Shown here: positions 13,201-23,678 of the stretch, one piece after another
Layout of the letters: each line of letters opens with the position of its first letter
Position numbering within the stretch: position 1 is the first letter of the stretch
Source: Andrena cerasifolii
Lineage: Eukaryota > Arthropoda > Insecta > Hymenoptera > Andrenidae
Length of the DNA: 64,000 nucleotides
Assembly: GCF_050908995.1 (NCBI RefSeq)
Contig: NC_135121.1
Span: forward strand, 17,980,001-18,044,000
Direction of reading: 5' to 3'
Translations under genes and position numbers: made by a program
Notes under the pieces: model-generated
Databases searched by the model: none
What the model saw: the letters and a program-made list of their open reading frames with translations, nothing else
Told to the model about the DNA's origin: nothing

Positions 13201-14326
13201 ATCGGCGAGACGATAAAATACGGGGGAAGAGTATTCGCGCGACGGCTAATATACATCCGGGGCGTATATGAACTCCGGGATCCACCGCCTGAATAATCGG
13301 CGATAATAAACGCGCCTGTTTACGAGTTCGTTCAATGTTTGTGGACGAACGGTGAGTCAGAGAGTACGCGCGAGAGGGAAGCGGCAGGAGAGCAGAACGA
13401 AGAGGAGCAATGTGGCCGAAGTAACGACTTCGGACGTGATTAGGATCGGCGAAGAATTTCAAAACTTTTCATCGGAATGGACTTCGAGAGACTGATTAAC
13501 TCGTCGCGGTAGTGCGAATCGATTTTCCTCTGTGATTGGAGGGGTAAAGAAGAAACGGGTCACAGTTAAGTATGAAGCTACTGCGCGGACCCATTTCTGT
13601 GATTCTTATTCTACACAATAGTGGAAGAGAGAATACACTGCTGAAAATAATTCCAGGATCGCTTACGCAAATAGAGCGACTGATTTCGCACGTTCCGAGT
13701 ACATAGTCAATGGAAAAACTATACACACGTTTATCTATGTATAATTCACGTTCTCTTTAGTATCTGAAAAACGATACGACCGCGTGCGCGGACAGCCAGT
13801 GGTATTGGAAACAAGACAGGCGCCAGCGGACAGTAGAAGCGTTATGCATTAGTCAGCCAGATATACAGTTGCGTCACAGGTACATAGGGGGAGTTCCTCT
13901 AGTGCCGGACGCTAAAGTTTTTCTCAAGTAAGGAGAAAGAAATAATATTAAATCAATCTCCTTCGCTGTGCACACGCGACTGGAACGTGTTGAAACCTAA
14001 TGGTTATTTTTCTAACCCCTCTACGGTTTACGCGGGATAACAGCTCAGTGGCGATTCAAATTATCACAGATATAGCTGATGTTTGGTATTAGGTGCCGCG
14101 TCCGGCGTTAAGGGTTATCGCATCAACAAAAAATCGTATGCTACATTTGGATATTTTATCTATAAACAATAAAATCATGGTTTTTCTAATTTTAGTACAA
14201 GTAGATTGGGCGACATAATTTGATACACCGCTCACGCGAAGGAACTTCGCAGGACAACACATAACTCGATCATTTTTTAATATTTCTGTGCAATATTTAT
14301 ACGATATATTCATTGAAGGGGTACTC
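10273..14326. other. Unique sequence, partly CpG-rich, no supported gene
   Basis: Many short frames overlap on both strands (for example 12128-12397, 12510-12947 and 13019-13462), with no recognisable protein and no splice support. A weak inverted pair around GCCGGACGC at about 13894 and 14108 was considered as a transposon end but is too short. Nothing else is seen. Confidence 0.45.
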
Positions 14327-15008
14327 TAGTGTAACTGCCTGTTTTTCAACGCCATCTTCGGGAATTTATTTAACAAAAACTATAAGTTTATACTAGCTGG
14401 CGCTTTGCCTGCATATTAAGGTAGGTTTGAAGTAATACTCAGAATTTTTTTGATCTAATTCATTGCAAATATACATAGATATAGTCGGTGGGACAAACTT
14501 CGTCAAAAAAATTATTTTCTAACGGGCGTTGGTGTGGAAACTGTTCTAGTCATTCAAAATGGAAAAACTAAGATTTATTTTCTTTATTATGTTTGTCGCT
14601 ATGGTTGGAACCACGGACGAGTCTCTATATTGTATAAAATTAATTCTACAGAACGAAAATAGCTAAATTTATCAGCAAAAATCGAACATTTTTTCAAACT
14701 GCTGTCACTCTGCAAATTTTTATTGTTAGCGGGCCTCTGTGATTTTAACCATAGCGACACACATAATAAAGAAAATTAGTTTTTCATTTTGGAGGACTAG
14801 AACAGTTCCCACACCGACGCCCGTCGGAAAAAATATTTTTTGAAGAAGCTTGCGCCACCGATTATATCTATGCATATGTGCGATAAAAAAATCTGTATAT
14901 TACTTCAAACATATCTTAATATACAGGCAAAACGCCGGATAGGATAACCTTATCGTTTGTATTAAATAAATTCTCAAAGATGGCGCTGCAAAACGGGCAG
15001 TTACAGTA
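14327..15008. mobile_element. Foldback element with arms of about 270-290 bp
   Basis: Most of this 678-bp element (14329-15006) is one large inverted repeat. The left arm runs from 14329 to about 14616, the right arm from about 14736 to 15006, and the loop is about 120 bp. The left arm starts GTGTAACTGCCTGTTTTTCA and the reversed right arm CTGTAACTGCCCGTTTTGCA. Correspondence continues along the arms, for example GTCGCTATGGTT near 14596 and its complement AACCATAGCGAC near 14747. TA flanks both ends (14327-14328 and 15007-15008), but the symmetry continues a few bases outward (ACTCTA/TAGAGT), so the exact terminus is uncertain. A transcript would fold into a long hairpin. No transposase frame is present. 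Confidence 0.85.
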
Positions 15009-16089
15009 GAGTTGTCTCTTAATACATGGCCTAAACATAAGAAGTATACAAATAATTTTCAACCTCATAGTATCATAAAAAAAATCGTTAAATTTGGTGC
15101 TGCTTCGAGGTTTGTTACAGGTCTTCCACTTGTCGAGCTGTAACATTACACAAGTTTCTTCCGCTGGAAGATACATTTCGAGAATACTCCAACAATTATC
15201 CAATAGTCATCCAACAGCCAGAATGAACATCCACAATTCCCTTTGCGCAACAGGATCCTTACCAAGCAAAAGCCTCGCCCTAACTTAGAAAGTCACGGCA
15301 ACTGTTGCAGTAGAATATGTTTTTAGCAGATGTCCATGCATGCCCACACTACCTACGAAAATCACGACCATTGCTGCCGACGATCTCGATCGGGATGAGC
15401 ATTAGGCGCGGCCAACACGGTTCGCGCGGGCGGTGAACAATGAATGACGAAAGGCAGGGACGAAGCTGCGAGAGGAAGCAGTCCCGAGCGCGACAGTGCA
15501 CGCAGACGCGCGTATTGTCATGCTAATAGCGCGTGGTATAGAGTCATCGATCATCGCTGCTTTAGCCTGGCACGCCTCCGCTCGCGCGCCCTCTCGTTTT
15601 TCTCCTCTTCGTCCTTTCAAGCACACTTTCCCAGCAGGTCGGTCCTTTGTACGAGCATTTTGCCGGCGGTGTTTCCTTAATAACGTAACCCGACGCATAC
15701 ACGGCCGAGCGGCTTTTAAGCACCACGTAATCACGCAGTCGTTTCAGCCACGTCCTCTGCGACGCGCGTGCACGTGTGCCACGAGCTTCGCGGAGTCGCG
15801 CGTGGGTGGTTACTGTAAAGCTTCCCGTGAACGACAGGCGGGAAGATCAGAGACGAATATTCAATATCGAATTGGGAGGGCTGCTTTACGAGAGTTTGCC
15901 GCAAATCACGGGAAACCAGGATAGCTCGCCGTGATCGAGCATGTGTTGACGATGGACGTTAAACCGAGAGAGTCCTGAATCGGTGTCCACAGTACCTGAG
16001 AATAATCTGTACTCGATGTCGCGCGGGTTAATGGGAGTGGCATGAATTTGAACCTGTAGGAGACGGAAAAAGAAAGTCTCTCAGACGAT
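15009..16089. other. Unique sequence, no supported gene
   Basis: It is AT-rich up to about 15300, then CpG-rich. Frames at 15402-15734 (-), 15444-15680 (+) and 15496-15924 (+) overlap one another and give basic, low-information translations, so none is accepted. Near 16060, GGAGAC and GTCTCTC flank a purine run next to the tRNA-like sequence. Confidence 0.45.
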
Positions 16090-16159
16090 GGATGAGGGGA
16101 TTCGAACCCACGATCTTCGGATCCGTTGCGCGCTGAACGGCGCCTCAGCCGATTCCCCC
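16090..16159 (-). pseudogene. tRNA-like sequence (tRNA pseudogene or SINE head)
   Basis: On minus, a perfect Pol III B box (GGTTCGAATCC, 16098-16108) lies about 40 nt downstream of an A-box-like TCGGCTGAGGCG (16141-16152). A five-pair stem CCGTT/AACGG occupies the anticodon-arm position, but its loop is eight bases. It is followed by a short hairpin GATC-CGAA-GATC that resembles the long variable arm of class II (Ser/Leu-type) tRNAs. The acceptor strands do not pair and the D arm is shortened. This is therefore not a functional tRNA but a decayed copy or the head of a tRNA-derived SINE. No A-rich tail is obvious downstream. Confidence 0.55.
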
Positions 16160-16196
16160 AACCCGAATTGACTCTCCGAGGTTAGCCTCTTCCGAA

Positions 16197-16473
16197 CTCA
16201 TATCAAAGAGGAGATATAATAAGAGGCGTCACTCGACAAGGACAGACGTAAACTAGGGAAATCACTAGACAACCAATTTAAATGCCCATTCGGCAATGAT
16301 CGGTAAACTACGGTAAACTTCGGTAATAATCAGCAAATTGCGGTAAGGTACATTTAGTCGATTTGAATATCCCGCTCGAATAGACAACCAATTTAAATAC
16401 CAAGGTCAAGTAAGGACTTCACAGGTTCCTCCCCGGAGTGAAGCCTCTTATTATATCTCCTCTTTGCTCATAT
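16197..16473. mobile_element. MITE, perfect 24-bp ends, 7-bp target duplication
   Basis: Terminal inverted repeats at 16204-16227 and 16443-16466 are perfect over 24 bp, beginning CAAAGAGGAGATATAATAAG. They extend imperfectly a few bases further (GTCACTC against TTCACTC). The element is 263 bp and is flanked by identical CTCATAT at 16197-16203 and 16467-16473. Inside, GACAACCAATTTAAAT occurs twice (about 16268 and 16382), along with several CGGTAA repeats. Perfect ends and an intact duplication suggest a young insertion. A 7-bp duplication does not settle the superfamily; hAT (8 bp) with one mutated base is possible. Confidence 0.88.
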
Positions 16474-18925
16474 ACCAAACCGCCGGGGCGCCACCTATCT
16501 AACAATCACACCACATGCCGTTTCCCAAACGCCAAGTGCCTACAAACTGAAGCTGAGGAACCTGGTTGCTAGATTGTGGAACTTTGGATGGGATGAAAGA
16601 GTTTTCGAACCTTGACAATCCTATTTTTGCTTCCTCTGATCGTCTCTCTAATACTTTGCTGATATACCGAAGGTAATGATGGTACTTTGGCGAGGTTCTG
16701 CAACATTGAGACTGCCGAGGGAAGGAAACTGGCGATGCGCGAATCTGCTCGGGCACGCTGCATCGTCTGCAACAACAATCACGGTGCGCGCGTTGAGAGA
16801 TCTAATTGTACCGACGACGGACTTGTTGATACGCCCTGTGAAAATACACAGAAGTACTCCCCGAGATGTATATACACACACAGGCGCGCACGTGCACGGG
16901 CGTATACACTTGGCCGAGCAGCCAGTGAACGAGCCACGCGATTTATAATTCCTTTAAGCGGAGCAAGAGCATCGCCCAGCGCAAATTGCCACGGGGAGAA
17001 TACGCTGGCCTTGATTTGTCGCCTAACGCACCACCGACTTCTTGGCAAATTCTGCGGTTATACGGCCGTGCGTCTACTTCACGTGTCATGGTTTTTCTGC
17101 GCCCCCGGAAGCCGCGGTTCCCGTATCAGGCGATAAACCACTGGGCGCGAGTTTATCTTGCAGCGTTGCGAAAATTTAGCTCCGCTGGTGCGCGTTGCTC
17201 TTTCCTCGGACTAGGAAGCTATACATTTCTGCGAATATTAAGAAGTGGGGTAAATACCGACGAAATCGTCAAAGTGGAGCAGCTACTAAAGAATAATTCA
17301 AGGCACATAACGTGCTTTTACAGTGTCTTCCAAATTAGAATATACTTGACATTTTCAAACCCCCTGTACTTCTCCTTTGCGTCTGTGTGTGTGTATAATT
17401 TCGAAAGGTATGCTCTGCAACGCCCGCCTCGCAGCTTGCCCGCGTCACATGCCTCAAACTCAACAAATGTGGAGTACAAAGCGGAGGCAATAATACAAAG
17501 GGGAATAAGAAATTATACACGGTGAAGTACGCGAACTTGTCGAGTGCCCGGTGCACCCCCACAATTAAAATATCTCACAGTGGATTTTTGTAATTTCTTG
17601 TTTGCTCTCGTGCGTCAGAGGGCCCGCGCTCTCGTCACACTGCGCTGAATTTCATTAGGCGACAACGCCGGCGCGAAGCTGCGGAATTTTTGCTGATAAT
17701 TGCCGGGCATAAATGTTCCGCAGGGCGCGGAGATTCCCGCGGCGCGGCGCTGTACAATAAAGCTGTGCAATTAAACAACGAAATTTCCCGCCTCCCGTCC
17801 GCTCTATTACGAAATTCCGTCATTAATCATCCGCTGATCGAATGAACAATGCCCTCCCCCGCGGTGAATCGAGCTGATTGAATTAATTCGCTGGACGTGG
17901 ACGATCGTAACAACGGGACAAAAGAAAAGGATATGGCGGGAAAAAATGCTGCATTAATACTTCTCTGTTCGATACATTAATTCGCCCGCGGAATACGCGC
18001 TCGTCGATAATGCGGCTGATTAATCAAGCTAAGTATCTCCCGCGTCGCGACTTCGAATTGAGGATCGCCTGGGAATCGGGTCCCATCGACGTTTCGCGGG
18101 ATAAAAGGAATTACGCCGCGAAATTGAAATGCATTGCGGCGCGAGTCGCTCTTTGAGATTTCGCGGGCGATGTTAAAAGCGGGCTTCGTTTTTATGGAAA
18201 GTACAACTGGCCTGACCGAGGATCGTAAACGTTCACGTGCCAGTGGAGGTGCGAGGCTCCAACGACTAACCTCGTGACGCAGCCGGCGCGTCATTCGTCG
18301 AAACGACGAAACGGTTCTACACCTGCTCGGCCTATAATTCGGAGACGTTCGTTTACATTCCAACGACTCTGCGAGAGCAATATTTTTACGGAGTCTAGAA
18401 CACGCGGCTAGTGGGACTCACTGGCGTGTTACGCACTCCTCGGGTGTCTATAAATCTATTAATAAAACGACGAGACTCCGTTAATTGAGTAAAACGGAGG
18501 ATGCAGTAACGCTGCGGGTAAACGACGCGTCCATTATTCACTATTCGCAGAATGTAGGGCAACCGAAGTACCTTGTACATTTTCATCGCTTAAACGGTTT
18601 TTCTCTCGCTCGGAGCACTGACACAGAATTTCAGATTTACACACGTGTGCTATCAGTAGACGGCTAATGGGGATTTAAGTTAGGAAATTACTACAAAACC
18701 ACCGTGCTTTCCCGATCGGCAATAGGTGTTCTCTCGGTCACGCTACTTTCCCTCTCAATTCTAGACACTGCTGCTCGGCTGCGTGCAATCATATGCCTAA
18801 TATCAATTCTTCAAGCTTGCTCACAAGAATTTTTAATCTCGCGATTATATATCTTTTTACTCAATGCTTCACATTGCTTTCCACTACAACTATGCTAAAT
18901 TTATTTCGGTAATTATTTACGTAGG
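16474..18925. other. Unique CpG-rich sequence, no supported gene
   Basis: The longest frame (16986-17525, plus, 179 codons) overlaps others on both strands (16687-17136, 16779-17048, 17335-17562). It has no recognisable domain and looks like chance in stop-poor sequence. A short TG run lies at about 17386 and a CA run at about 16871. Nothing else is recognised. Confidence 0.45.
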
Positions 18926-18929
18926 GTTT

Positions 18930-19182
18930 CACAACCGATTGTGATGAAATTTAGATATGTTCTTAGGAGCGTTATTCTGAATACCGCCGCTTGGCTTTAG
19001 TTTGCGAGATATCACTAAAAATATTTTGGTTTTTATTCGGAATTAGGTACACCTGCGTTGATCGTTTCCGAGATATCGGTGTAGGTATGGAGCTGGATTT
19101 GGGAGCGGCGGTGAGATGTATAGGAAAAAGTTATTCAAAATGTGAAGTTTTACAACATATCTCAATTTCATCGAAATCGGTG
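18930..19182. repeat. Imperfect inverted repeat of about 40-bp arms
   Basis: The segment with GATGAAATTTAGATATGTT (left, about 18943) is matched in reverse by ACATATCTCAATTTCATC (right, about 19154). Both are preceded by ACCGATT-type sequence on the outer side. The phrase CGAGATATC recurs inside. This looks like a decayed foldback or MITE, but the ends and target duplication cannot be placed. Confidence 0.4.
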
Positions 19183-19824
19183 ATGAAATTGTAGAGTGAA
19201 TATTTCGGAGAAACGCGGGCAAAATCGGGTACCTGGGTAAAACCGGGACGAGCTATTATTTTTTAAACTGCCTTATATTTTCCCGCGTCGTTGCAGCGAC
19301 ATATCGGGCGAATTCCACTTACGCCCAAATCGTCTAAGCCCACAACCGTAGGAATTTTCTGTTTCTGTAATAAAGTGAATATCATAAATTATATGTTCCT
19401 GTTTTCGAGTCGTAATTTATAGTTAAAAACCTGTACTTTCTGATAATAGCTCTTTCAGATTTCTCTTCCATATTTCAGGAGATTTTCATAAATTTTGAGA
19501 TGTTAACCACGGGCGTTGCGGGCGATTTTAGCGTAAGTGAAATTCACCTATTCTCGCGATGTGCATTATTTTATCAACAAAAGATAATCGTGTTACAAGC
19601 GTGCTTACTAAGGCTATATCGTCTTGTGTGTTTTTGAAGGCGCTGATCGAATTTTCGACCATTAAGAAACTTCAAACTTTTGATAGTGTTGAGGTAGATA
19701 CTTTTTTGTTGTGAATTATGTTAATTGTTGCATATTAAAGTGAAAATAATTAAAAGGTTTGTTGTTACTTCGCCATGGTATTGTTGATAATATTAGTAAT
19801 ATTTGCAAAATTGTATGCTGAGGT

Positions 19825-19848
19825 AAAACCGGGTAGGTACCCGGTTTT
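19825..19848. repeat. Short palindrome AAAACCGGGTA/TACCCGGTTTT
   Basis: A perfect 11-bp inverted repeat is separated by GG. It echoes the GGTAAAACCGGG motif at about 19235 and may be an internal protein-binding repeat of the surrounding element. Confidence 0.7.
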
Positions 19849-20184
19849 GGACAAAATGTGTATAACAAAGAATCGAACAAGAGGAAGTTATGAAAATTAA
19901 AACTAAATCCTAATAAGGGACTACAGCTAAAAAGAAAGAAAACCACAAAATTAAACAAAATACCGAAGGATAATGATAAAGTGGTGATGGAATCGGTGAA
20001 GACATTTGCATTTATGTCCAAGAACCATATAATCAAGTTTACAGCTTGTTGCAACTGATTTGGGGGACTGAAGAACAGAATGAGTTTCGTTGTTATAGGT
20101 GCTAGGGCCAGTATCTAGTATGGTACCTGGTTTAATAAACGGATCATATTTTAAAACGTTACTTTTTGTATTTTTCCTTCTATT

Positions 20185-20333
20185 AAAAAAAAATGAATAT
20201 GTACTATTATTAGTATATTATTTAAAAAAGAGTTTAAGTTATTAGTACATTATTTAATAAAGAGTTAAGAATTCATTAGAGTAAACTCTTTTTTAAATAA
20301 TACACTAATAATAGTACATACTCATTTTTTTTT
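20185..20333. repeat. AT-rich hairpin, 52-bp arms
   Basis: Arms at 20185-20236 and 20282-20333 pair with only two mismatches. The core reads TATGTACTATTATTAGTATA on the left. The 45-bp loop holds a further direct copy of part of the left arm (ATTAGTACATTATTTAATAA). The structure therefore grew by both an inverted and a direct duplication. It lies inside the possible transposon remnant at 19217-20418. Confidence 0.85.
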
Positions 20334-20702
20334 AATTCATTAATCCCAATTGCAATTTCTTTTTTACTTAATAATGTCAAAGTTGTGTGATTTTATTCTT
20401 AACGTCCCGATTTTGCCCCGATCTCCCCAACCTTTATATCCAACAAACGCCAATAATTTGATAATTCGTCAGCAATAATTTGATCGACGAAGGCAGGTGA
20501 TCATCCCGCGCTAGAATCTTGAGAGAAGACCGAGCTTCCGTCGACGCGCAACACGCGAGAGTGGGGAATAAAATCGGCAGAATTGTCGTGACTCGCATCG
20601 ATCGGAACGCGCGGCCGCGTTTAACGTCGCACATAAATTCTGGAAACGAAGCGGTCGAGCGGTTCCACGGGCTTTCGCGAAACTTGAACGAGGTCAAGAA
20701 GA

Positions 20703-20719
20703 AGTAGTAGTAGTAGTAG
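20703..20719. repeat. AGT microsatellite, about 5.7 units
   Basis: A pure AGT run between GAAGA and CAGTAACG. Short and unremarkable. Confidence 0.85.
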
Positions 20720-22044
20720 CAGTAACGTTGCCGGGACGGCCGCCACGTATCCTCGTGATAACTGCACGATAGAATGTTCTCTTAAATTTCCCAGGTGGAT
20801 CCGGGCGTACTTGCTTTCGCGACGTCTTTATACGCTTTCCAGCGAATACCTGTGCGCCTTGTGTCGGCCCATTCAACCGTTCGCAAGAAGCTACGTCCTT
20901 CGAGAATACGCGGAATATCGAGGATGTCGCAGGGAAGTGGCTGCTCCTCCGCCTGGACTGTCATTTTTCATACGTGTATATAACTCGCGGCTGGATTTCG
21001 AGTCAAAGTGGAAGTTCCGCCACGGGGGAAGGGAACGATACCGCGCAACGTGCCGTTTGGGAAGAAACTCGCGTCGTAACGAAATTGCGGATCTACCTCT
21101 CGCTCTCTCGCCCGCGTTACCTCAGCTTCTCTGAAATCCTCGCGGCCAACTTTCTTGCAAGATGAGAAGGTGAGAATAACGACTCATCCAACGGAGCAGA
21201 CACCACCACCAACGATCGACTGCATTCGCATCGAGATTCAGAAGAAATAAACGTACATCCTGAACTGTAAAAACGATCATTCAACGAAAATAGCTTGCCA
21301 ACAACTGCACCCTTAAAAAAAAAAAGAAAGCCGACACCAGTTTCATTCCAACCGCATCGTTAATCGCTCGTCACAAAACCAGAGATCCTTGCCCACCAAT
21401 AAAACTTTCCAAAGCTCGCGCGTCGCCGATTAATCCCGACCAAACACGCGGGCAGAAAAAGGCAGAGCGAATATAAAAAAAAAAAAGAAGGGCGCTCAAA
21501 ACAAAATGCTGGACGTTCCGGAGTATTATCGATCCGGCGAGAGTACCTCATTTGTCGCTCGCGCGCCGCCTCGTTATTAGTTTTGACGGTGTCCAGGGGC
21601 GCTCGCTGCTCGCAGTTTGCGGCCGGTTAACGGCGGCAAAAAGCGTGGTGCGACACACGACGCGTGAAAAGGAAAGGGAAGCCACGGAAGGCGGCCACGA
21701 CCACGAAGAAGAAGAGAAATAATGAAGCGTGTCGAGTACGCGGCAAGCAGAAGAGAAACGCGCAAGAGGGACGGAGTGGTGACTCCCGTGTGGTATTTAT
21801 ATAGAGGCTGGAGTGTCGCCAGAATACTAGAACCGACCCTATCTATCGTCAAAAACACGGCACACCTCTCTTCTCCCACTTCTCTTTTCTGCCTCTCTCG
21901 ATCGTTTCTCGCGTCTCTTATCCGCCCGTTTCCTCCGCCTCCATCACCCCCGGCGGCAAGGAGGCGAGAGCCAAGAGTGCTCGACACCGTCCACACCCAC
22001 AGGATACCCAGGCGAGATATCTAGACGGTGGCAGTTTTCGCGGG

Positions 22045-22316
22045 CTACACTGTCCGCGGCACTCCAGCAGCTTTATTTGTAAACCACTTTGTGACCGGGC
22101 AGCCGGTCCAGGCCGAAATTAAAGGCCTGCCGGCGACGAAGGTCACCGCGCATCTCTTAATATCGCCGCTGACATCCGTCACCGGCACCAGCGAGCTCTC
22201 TGTGCTACTTTGTACAGGCATCCCGCTGCTATGGGAATGTGATTCATTGGCGAAGACGCGCTGCCGAGGGTATTCTGCGCTCGACACCTTGCCACCAGGC
22301 GGTAATCCTATCATCG
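22045..22316 (-). CDS. Candidate exon of unknown function
   Basis: On minus, a frame of 89 codons runs from an ATG at 22314 to a TAG at 22045. It follows an acceptor-like AAAAATACAG ending at 22317. The translation reads like protein rather than repeat. It has a serine-rich middle (NESHSHSSGMPVQSSTESS), then VPVTDVSGDIKRC and an end with TGCPVTKWF. Codon choice is varied, with mixed third positions. Against it, the opposite strand carries an even longer open frame (22028-22453), no donor is needed or seen, and no family is recognised. I rate it as a testable candidate only. Confidence 0.25.
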
Positions 22317-23444
22317 CTGTATTTTTAACGCGTCAAATCGCTGCAATAAGCGCAAGGAGTCGTTTTGGAGTCAACCCCCTTGCGCGCAGTCTCGGCCGTG
22401 ACTCGTGGCTGAGTAAAAGAAGGAGAAATAATTTTCAGCACACAGACGAATGATTTTTCAGATCCTTGTTCTAATTCTGTATTCCTAATTTCTGTTAACT
22501 GCAACAAGTGGAGGATAACTTTAAGAGATATTACTAAACGAACCTCGGATAACAGAATCTATACTGAATGCACTGGAGTGTGGATTTTCGATCGCACGAT
22601 CCGATACTTACGCGCCGCTTGATTTAGTTCCCCCCGTCGCGCTAAATCTCACTGAGACGCATTTTCATTGCTCGCGCTCTTCCCGCGAGGAAAACTTGAA
22701 CGGCGCAAAAAGCTGCGGAGGGTTTTACGACGGAGGCATTAAGCATTAAGCGATGAAGCGCGAGAGCATCGTTTCCGGCTGCCGATCGGGCGCTGGTCTC
22801 GTAAATTCCTCGCGTGGTGGCAAAGGGGGGCAAAGAGCGTCAAAGGGAAATCTTTCGAGGGTTATTCTTAGAGGGACGCATATCACAGGGAAGAATATCG
22901 GCGAATCCGTTGGAGCATTCTGCCGGTGAGAATCTACGAGATGCGCCAGATATCCCAGTTGACCACGAGGATTTCAAGGGAATGACTGGTCCAAAGACGG
23001 TTCTCCGCGGCGGTTATCGAGGAGGGTTTTAAAGGCGAACGACCGAACGACGATCGGCCGTGCAGTCAACATCCTCCACGATTTTATCGGCTCTCTCGTG
23101 TTTCCTTGATAATCCGCACCGTTGCCCGGGGCGATCGTTCGCTCTTTGATTTTTAGACGTCTGCTCGTCGCCCGTCATGGCTCAGAGAAAACGTGCTCTT
23201 GCTCGCGAGATCGATTGAAAAGAGATATGTTTCGCTTTCCAATTCCCCGCACAGACAGGCGCAGCCACACAAGACGGAACAAGCGCATGCAAGGTGATTC
23301 GACGCAACGCTGAATCTGTACCGATCCTTTGGGGGAAACACATTTTGCAGCGCGGCTCGCTGCAACGCACGGATATTGTTTACAGAGAGCACGTATCTGT
23401 CGGATCCCCCGCGGCCGCCACATAGGTACACCTATTAAGCTAGC

Positions 23445-23678
23445 TTAAGGTACGTCTACGCGACGACACTTTTGTGTCTAGATCAAGTGTCTTTTATGTC
23501 TAGCCAGAGCTAGTTGCGGTGTCTTCAGTCCAGCTCTAGCTGCAACTCCCGCGTCGATAGGTCGAATTCAGTGCCGCGGACTGCTCTAGCCAGTTTCCAA
23601 TCTTCCGGATTTTGTTTTTGAGTGCCGTATACACACTTGATCTAGACACAAAACTGTCGTCGCGTAGACGTACCTTTA
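23445..23678. mobile_element. Harbinger-like MITE, TTA duplication
   Basis: The inverted termini at 23448-23490 and 23633-23675 match at 42 of 43 positions and begin AGGTACGTCTACGCGACGAC. The element is 228 bp and is flanked by TTA on both sides (23445-23447 and 23676-23678). PIF/Harbinger elements duplicate a 3-bp TWA target, so placement there is reasonable. The left duplication sits in a perfect 14-bp palindrome, TTAAGCTAGCTTAA (23435-23448). Near-identical ends suggest a recent insertion. No transposase is present. Confidence 0.85.

Larger units (their letters stand above)
19217..20418. mobile_element. Possible DNA-transposon remnant with GGGCAAAATCGGG ends
   Basis: GGGCAAAATCGGG at 19217-19229 is matched by its exact complement at 20406-20418, about 1.2 kb apart. 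Motifs related to GGTACCTGGGTAAAACC recur inside the span at about 19229 and 20131, and as a palindrome at 19825-19848. This suggests an element with iterated end motifs. There is no clear target duplication and no transposase frame. The span could also be two smaller elements side by side. Confidence 0.35.
20426..23444. other. Mostly CpG-rich sequence with one candidate exon
   Basis: AATAATTTGAT is directly repeated at about 20450 and 20476. An AGT microsatellite sits at 20703-20719. A/G-rich tracts are seen near 21310 and 21475. A strong minus-strand donor-like GTAAGTAT lies near 22606-22613 but lacks a convincing acceptor. The only frame I would follow up is at 22045-22316 (-), listed separately; the other frames overlap and are not accepted. 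Confidence 0.4.

Noticed and set aside
13894..14110. Possible MITE with GCCGGACGC-type ends
   Set aside because: Only about nine bases match convincingly and there is no flanking duplication.
16090..16159. Intact tRNA gene
   Set aside because: Acceptor strands do not pair, the D arm is shortened and the anticodon loop is eight bases, so it is only tRNA-like.
22613..22830. Minus-strand exon ending at a GTAAGTAT donor
   Set aside because: The donor is excellent, but the upstream frame stops after a few codons and the acceptor is weak; a 5' leader exon cannot be shown from sequence alone.
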